Origin: WTFY01 sp965205685
Lineage (GTDB): Bacteria; Pseudomonadota; Gammaproteobacteria; UBA4575
Length of the DNA: 64,000 bases
Direction: 5' to 3'
Assembly (NCBI GenBank): GCA_965205685.1
Contig: OZ242174.1
Span: 1,736,001 to 1,800,000 of the forward strand
Shown: one piece after another, positions 63,148 to 64,000 of the stretch
How the letters are laid out: the number at the start of each line of letters is the position of its first letter
How positions within the stretch are numbered: the stretch's first letter is position 1
Position numbers and translations under genes: made by a program
Notes under the pieces: generated by a model
Seen by the model: only the letters and a program-made list of their open reading frames with translations
Told to the model about the DNA's origin: nothing
Database searches by the model: none

Positions 63148-64000
63148 TCAGCCGCGCTCAAAGGCATGATACCTCTTTACCCAACTCAGCACTTTCTCGG
63201 GGGCATGAGCCTTCTTCCAGGCACCGGCAGCATACTTGTTTGCCTCGGCCAGCGTCGGGTAGATATGGATCGTGCCAAGAATCTTGTTCAGGCCCAGCTT
63301 GTGCTTCATGGCCGAGACGTACTCTGAGATCAGGTCACCGGCATGCTCTCCAACGATGGTGACGCCCAGTATCCGGTCCTTGCCCGGAACCGTCAGCACC
63401 TTGACCACCCCGTGCGCCTCTTCATCGGCTATGGCGCGATCCAGATCGGAGATATCGTAGCATGCCACCTCGTGTTCGACCCCCCGGCGCTGTGCCTCCT
63501 GTTCATTCAGACCGACCCTTGCCACCTCGGGTTCTGTGAACGTGCACCAGGGGATGACCGAGTAGTCCACGCGGAATTTCCTGAAGCGCCCGAACAGCGC
63601 ATTGACACTGGCATACCAGGCCTGGTGGGAAGCCGTGTGCGTGAATTGATAAGGGCCCGCGAGATCGCCACAGGCATAGATGTTCGGGTAGCTGGTTTGC
63701 AGAAATTCATTCAGTTCAGGCTGCCCGTTCTTCTGCACCTCGATCTGCAGGTGCTTGTCCCAGGTATGGTGGGAGGTCACCTTGCGCCCCACTGCAACCA
63801 GAATGGTATCAAACGGAATACGGACCTCCTCGCCCCCGTGGCTGCAAATCAGTACCTTGGAGTCCGGTTCCTGCGCAACCTCCTGTGCGGCGTGCTCGGT
63901 CAGTATCTGCACGCCGTCGCGCCGGAAACTTTCCGTGACCATGGCGGCAATTTCCGGGTCTTCACGCGGCAGGATCCTGGACCTGCGCTGCACCTGGGTC
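63148..64000 (-). CDS. FAD-dependent pyridine nucleotide-disulfide oxidoreductase (3' part)
   Basis: The gene runs past the window edge; about 283 C-terminal residues are visible. They show the FAD-binding YACGDLAG and the dimer domain with FTEPEVARVGLNE and IHIYPTLAE, the mercuric reductase/lipoamide dehydrogenase type. The final His-Glu pair of lipoamide dehydrogenase is replaced by a HIYPTLAEANKYAAG end as in mercuric-reductase-like proteins often encoded near ArsS. The active-site Cys pair lies outside the window, so the exact reaction cannot be told. Confidence 0.85.
   Translation of the reverse strand, partial: TQVQRRSRILPREDPEIAAMVTESFRRDGVQILTEHAAQEVAQEPDSKVLICSHGGEEVRIPFDTILVAVGRKVTSHHTWDKHLQIEVQKNGQPELNEFLQTSYPNIYACGDLAGPYQFTHTASHQAWYASVNALFGRFRKFRVDYSVIPWCTFTEPEVARVGLNEQEAQRRGVEHEVACYDISDLDRAIADEEAHGVVKVLTVPGKDRILGVTIVGEHAGDLISEYVSAMKHKLGLNKILGTIHIYPTLAEANKYAAGAWKKAHAPEKVLSWVKRYHAFERG

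Overview
The window is a compact chromosome segment of a sulfur-oxidising, probably autotrophic gammaproteobacterium. The evidence is a complete aprM-aprB-aprA module (sulfite/AMP oxidation to APS), a soxXYZA-soxK-soxB cluster (periplasmic thiosulfate oxidation), a CbbQ-type Rubisco-activase ATPase, a pyrophosphate-type phosphofructokinase, and gene neighbourhoods typical of Gammaproteobacteria (aroQ-accB-accC, fis-purH-purD, cutA-dsbD, fxsA-groES-groEL). I cannot name a genus. I see no rRNA, tRNA, insertion sequence, prophage or CRISPR array.

Layout. 1-5.1 kb: end of a metallophosphoesterase gene, adk, a PPi-type phosphofructokinase, a small lipoprotein gene and a catalytic acetolactate synthase. 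5.1-9.7 kb: aprMBA followed by cbbQ, with a strongly structured spacer between aprA and cbbQ. 9.7-19.8 kb: housekeeping and small genes (uracil-DNA glycosylase-like protein, Cys-rich protein, Rieske ferredoxin, ferredoxin-NADP reductase, pteridine reductase, MidA-type methyltransferase, uppP, cca, a lipoprotein aminopeptidase, an NDUFA9-like protein, purD). 19.8-24.5 kb: purH, fis, accC, accB, aroQ. 24.7-28.8 kb: an ABC-2 transporter, dsbD and cutA. 29.2-33.6 kb: an ArsR-type regulator with a rhodanese/metallo-beta-lactamase fusion, a DUF2059-like lipoprotein and a porin. 34.3-41.8 kb: the sox cluster, continuing into genes for a haem-binding-like protein, a membrane aminopropyltransferase-like protein and a tandem thioredoxin of SoxW type. 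42.2-44.8 kb: a histidine kinase and an ANTAR antiterminator, divergent from sox. 44.9-50 kb: fxsA, groES-groEL with a CIRCE operator, ampD, gshA. 50-55 kb: a selenoneine-type cluster (NADH-dehydrogenase/SelD fusion, SenB, SenA). 55-64 kb: djlA, a MotA/OmpA-like pair, an RND efflux pair, an ArsS-type radical SAM protein and a truncated flavin disulfide reductase.

How the parts may work together. Thiosulfate would be oxidised in the periplasm by Sox proteins kept reduced by SoxW, with DsbD a possible electron source. Sulfite reaching the cytoplasm would be oxidised by AprBA, which consumes AMP and passes electrons through AprM to the quinone pool. Adenylate kinase and a PPi-type phosphofructokinase near the apr genes fit a metabolism that handles AMP and pyrophosphate economically. 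The most unusual accessory trait is the selenoneine-type cluster: SelD makes selenophosphate, SenB turns it into a selenosugar, and SenA joins selenium to hercynine. Its neighbour gshA, and ArsS about 7 kb away, suggest a region rich in thiol, selenium and arsenic chemistry, but that grouping is inference.
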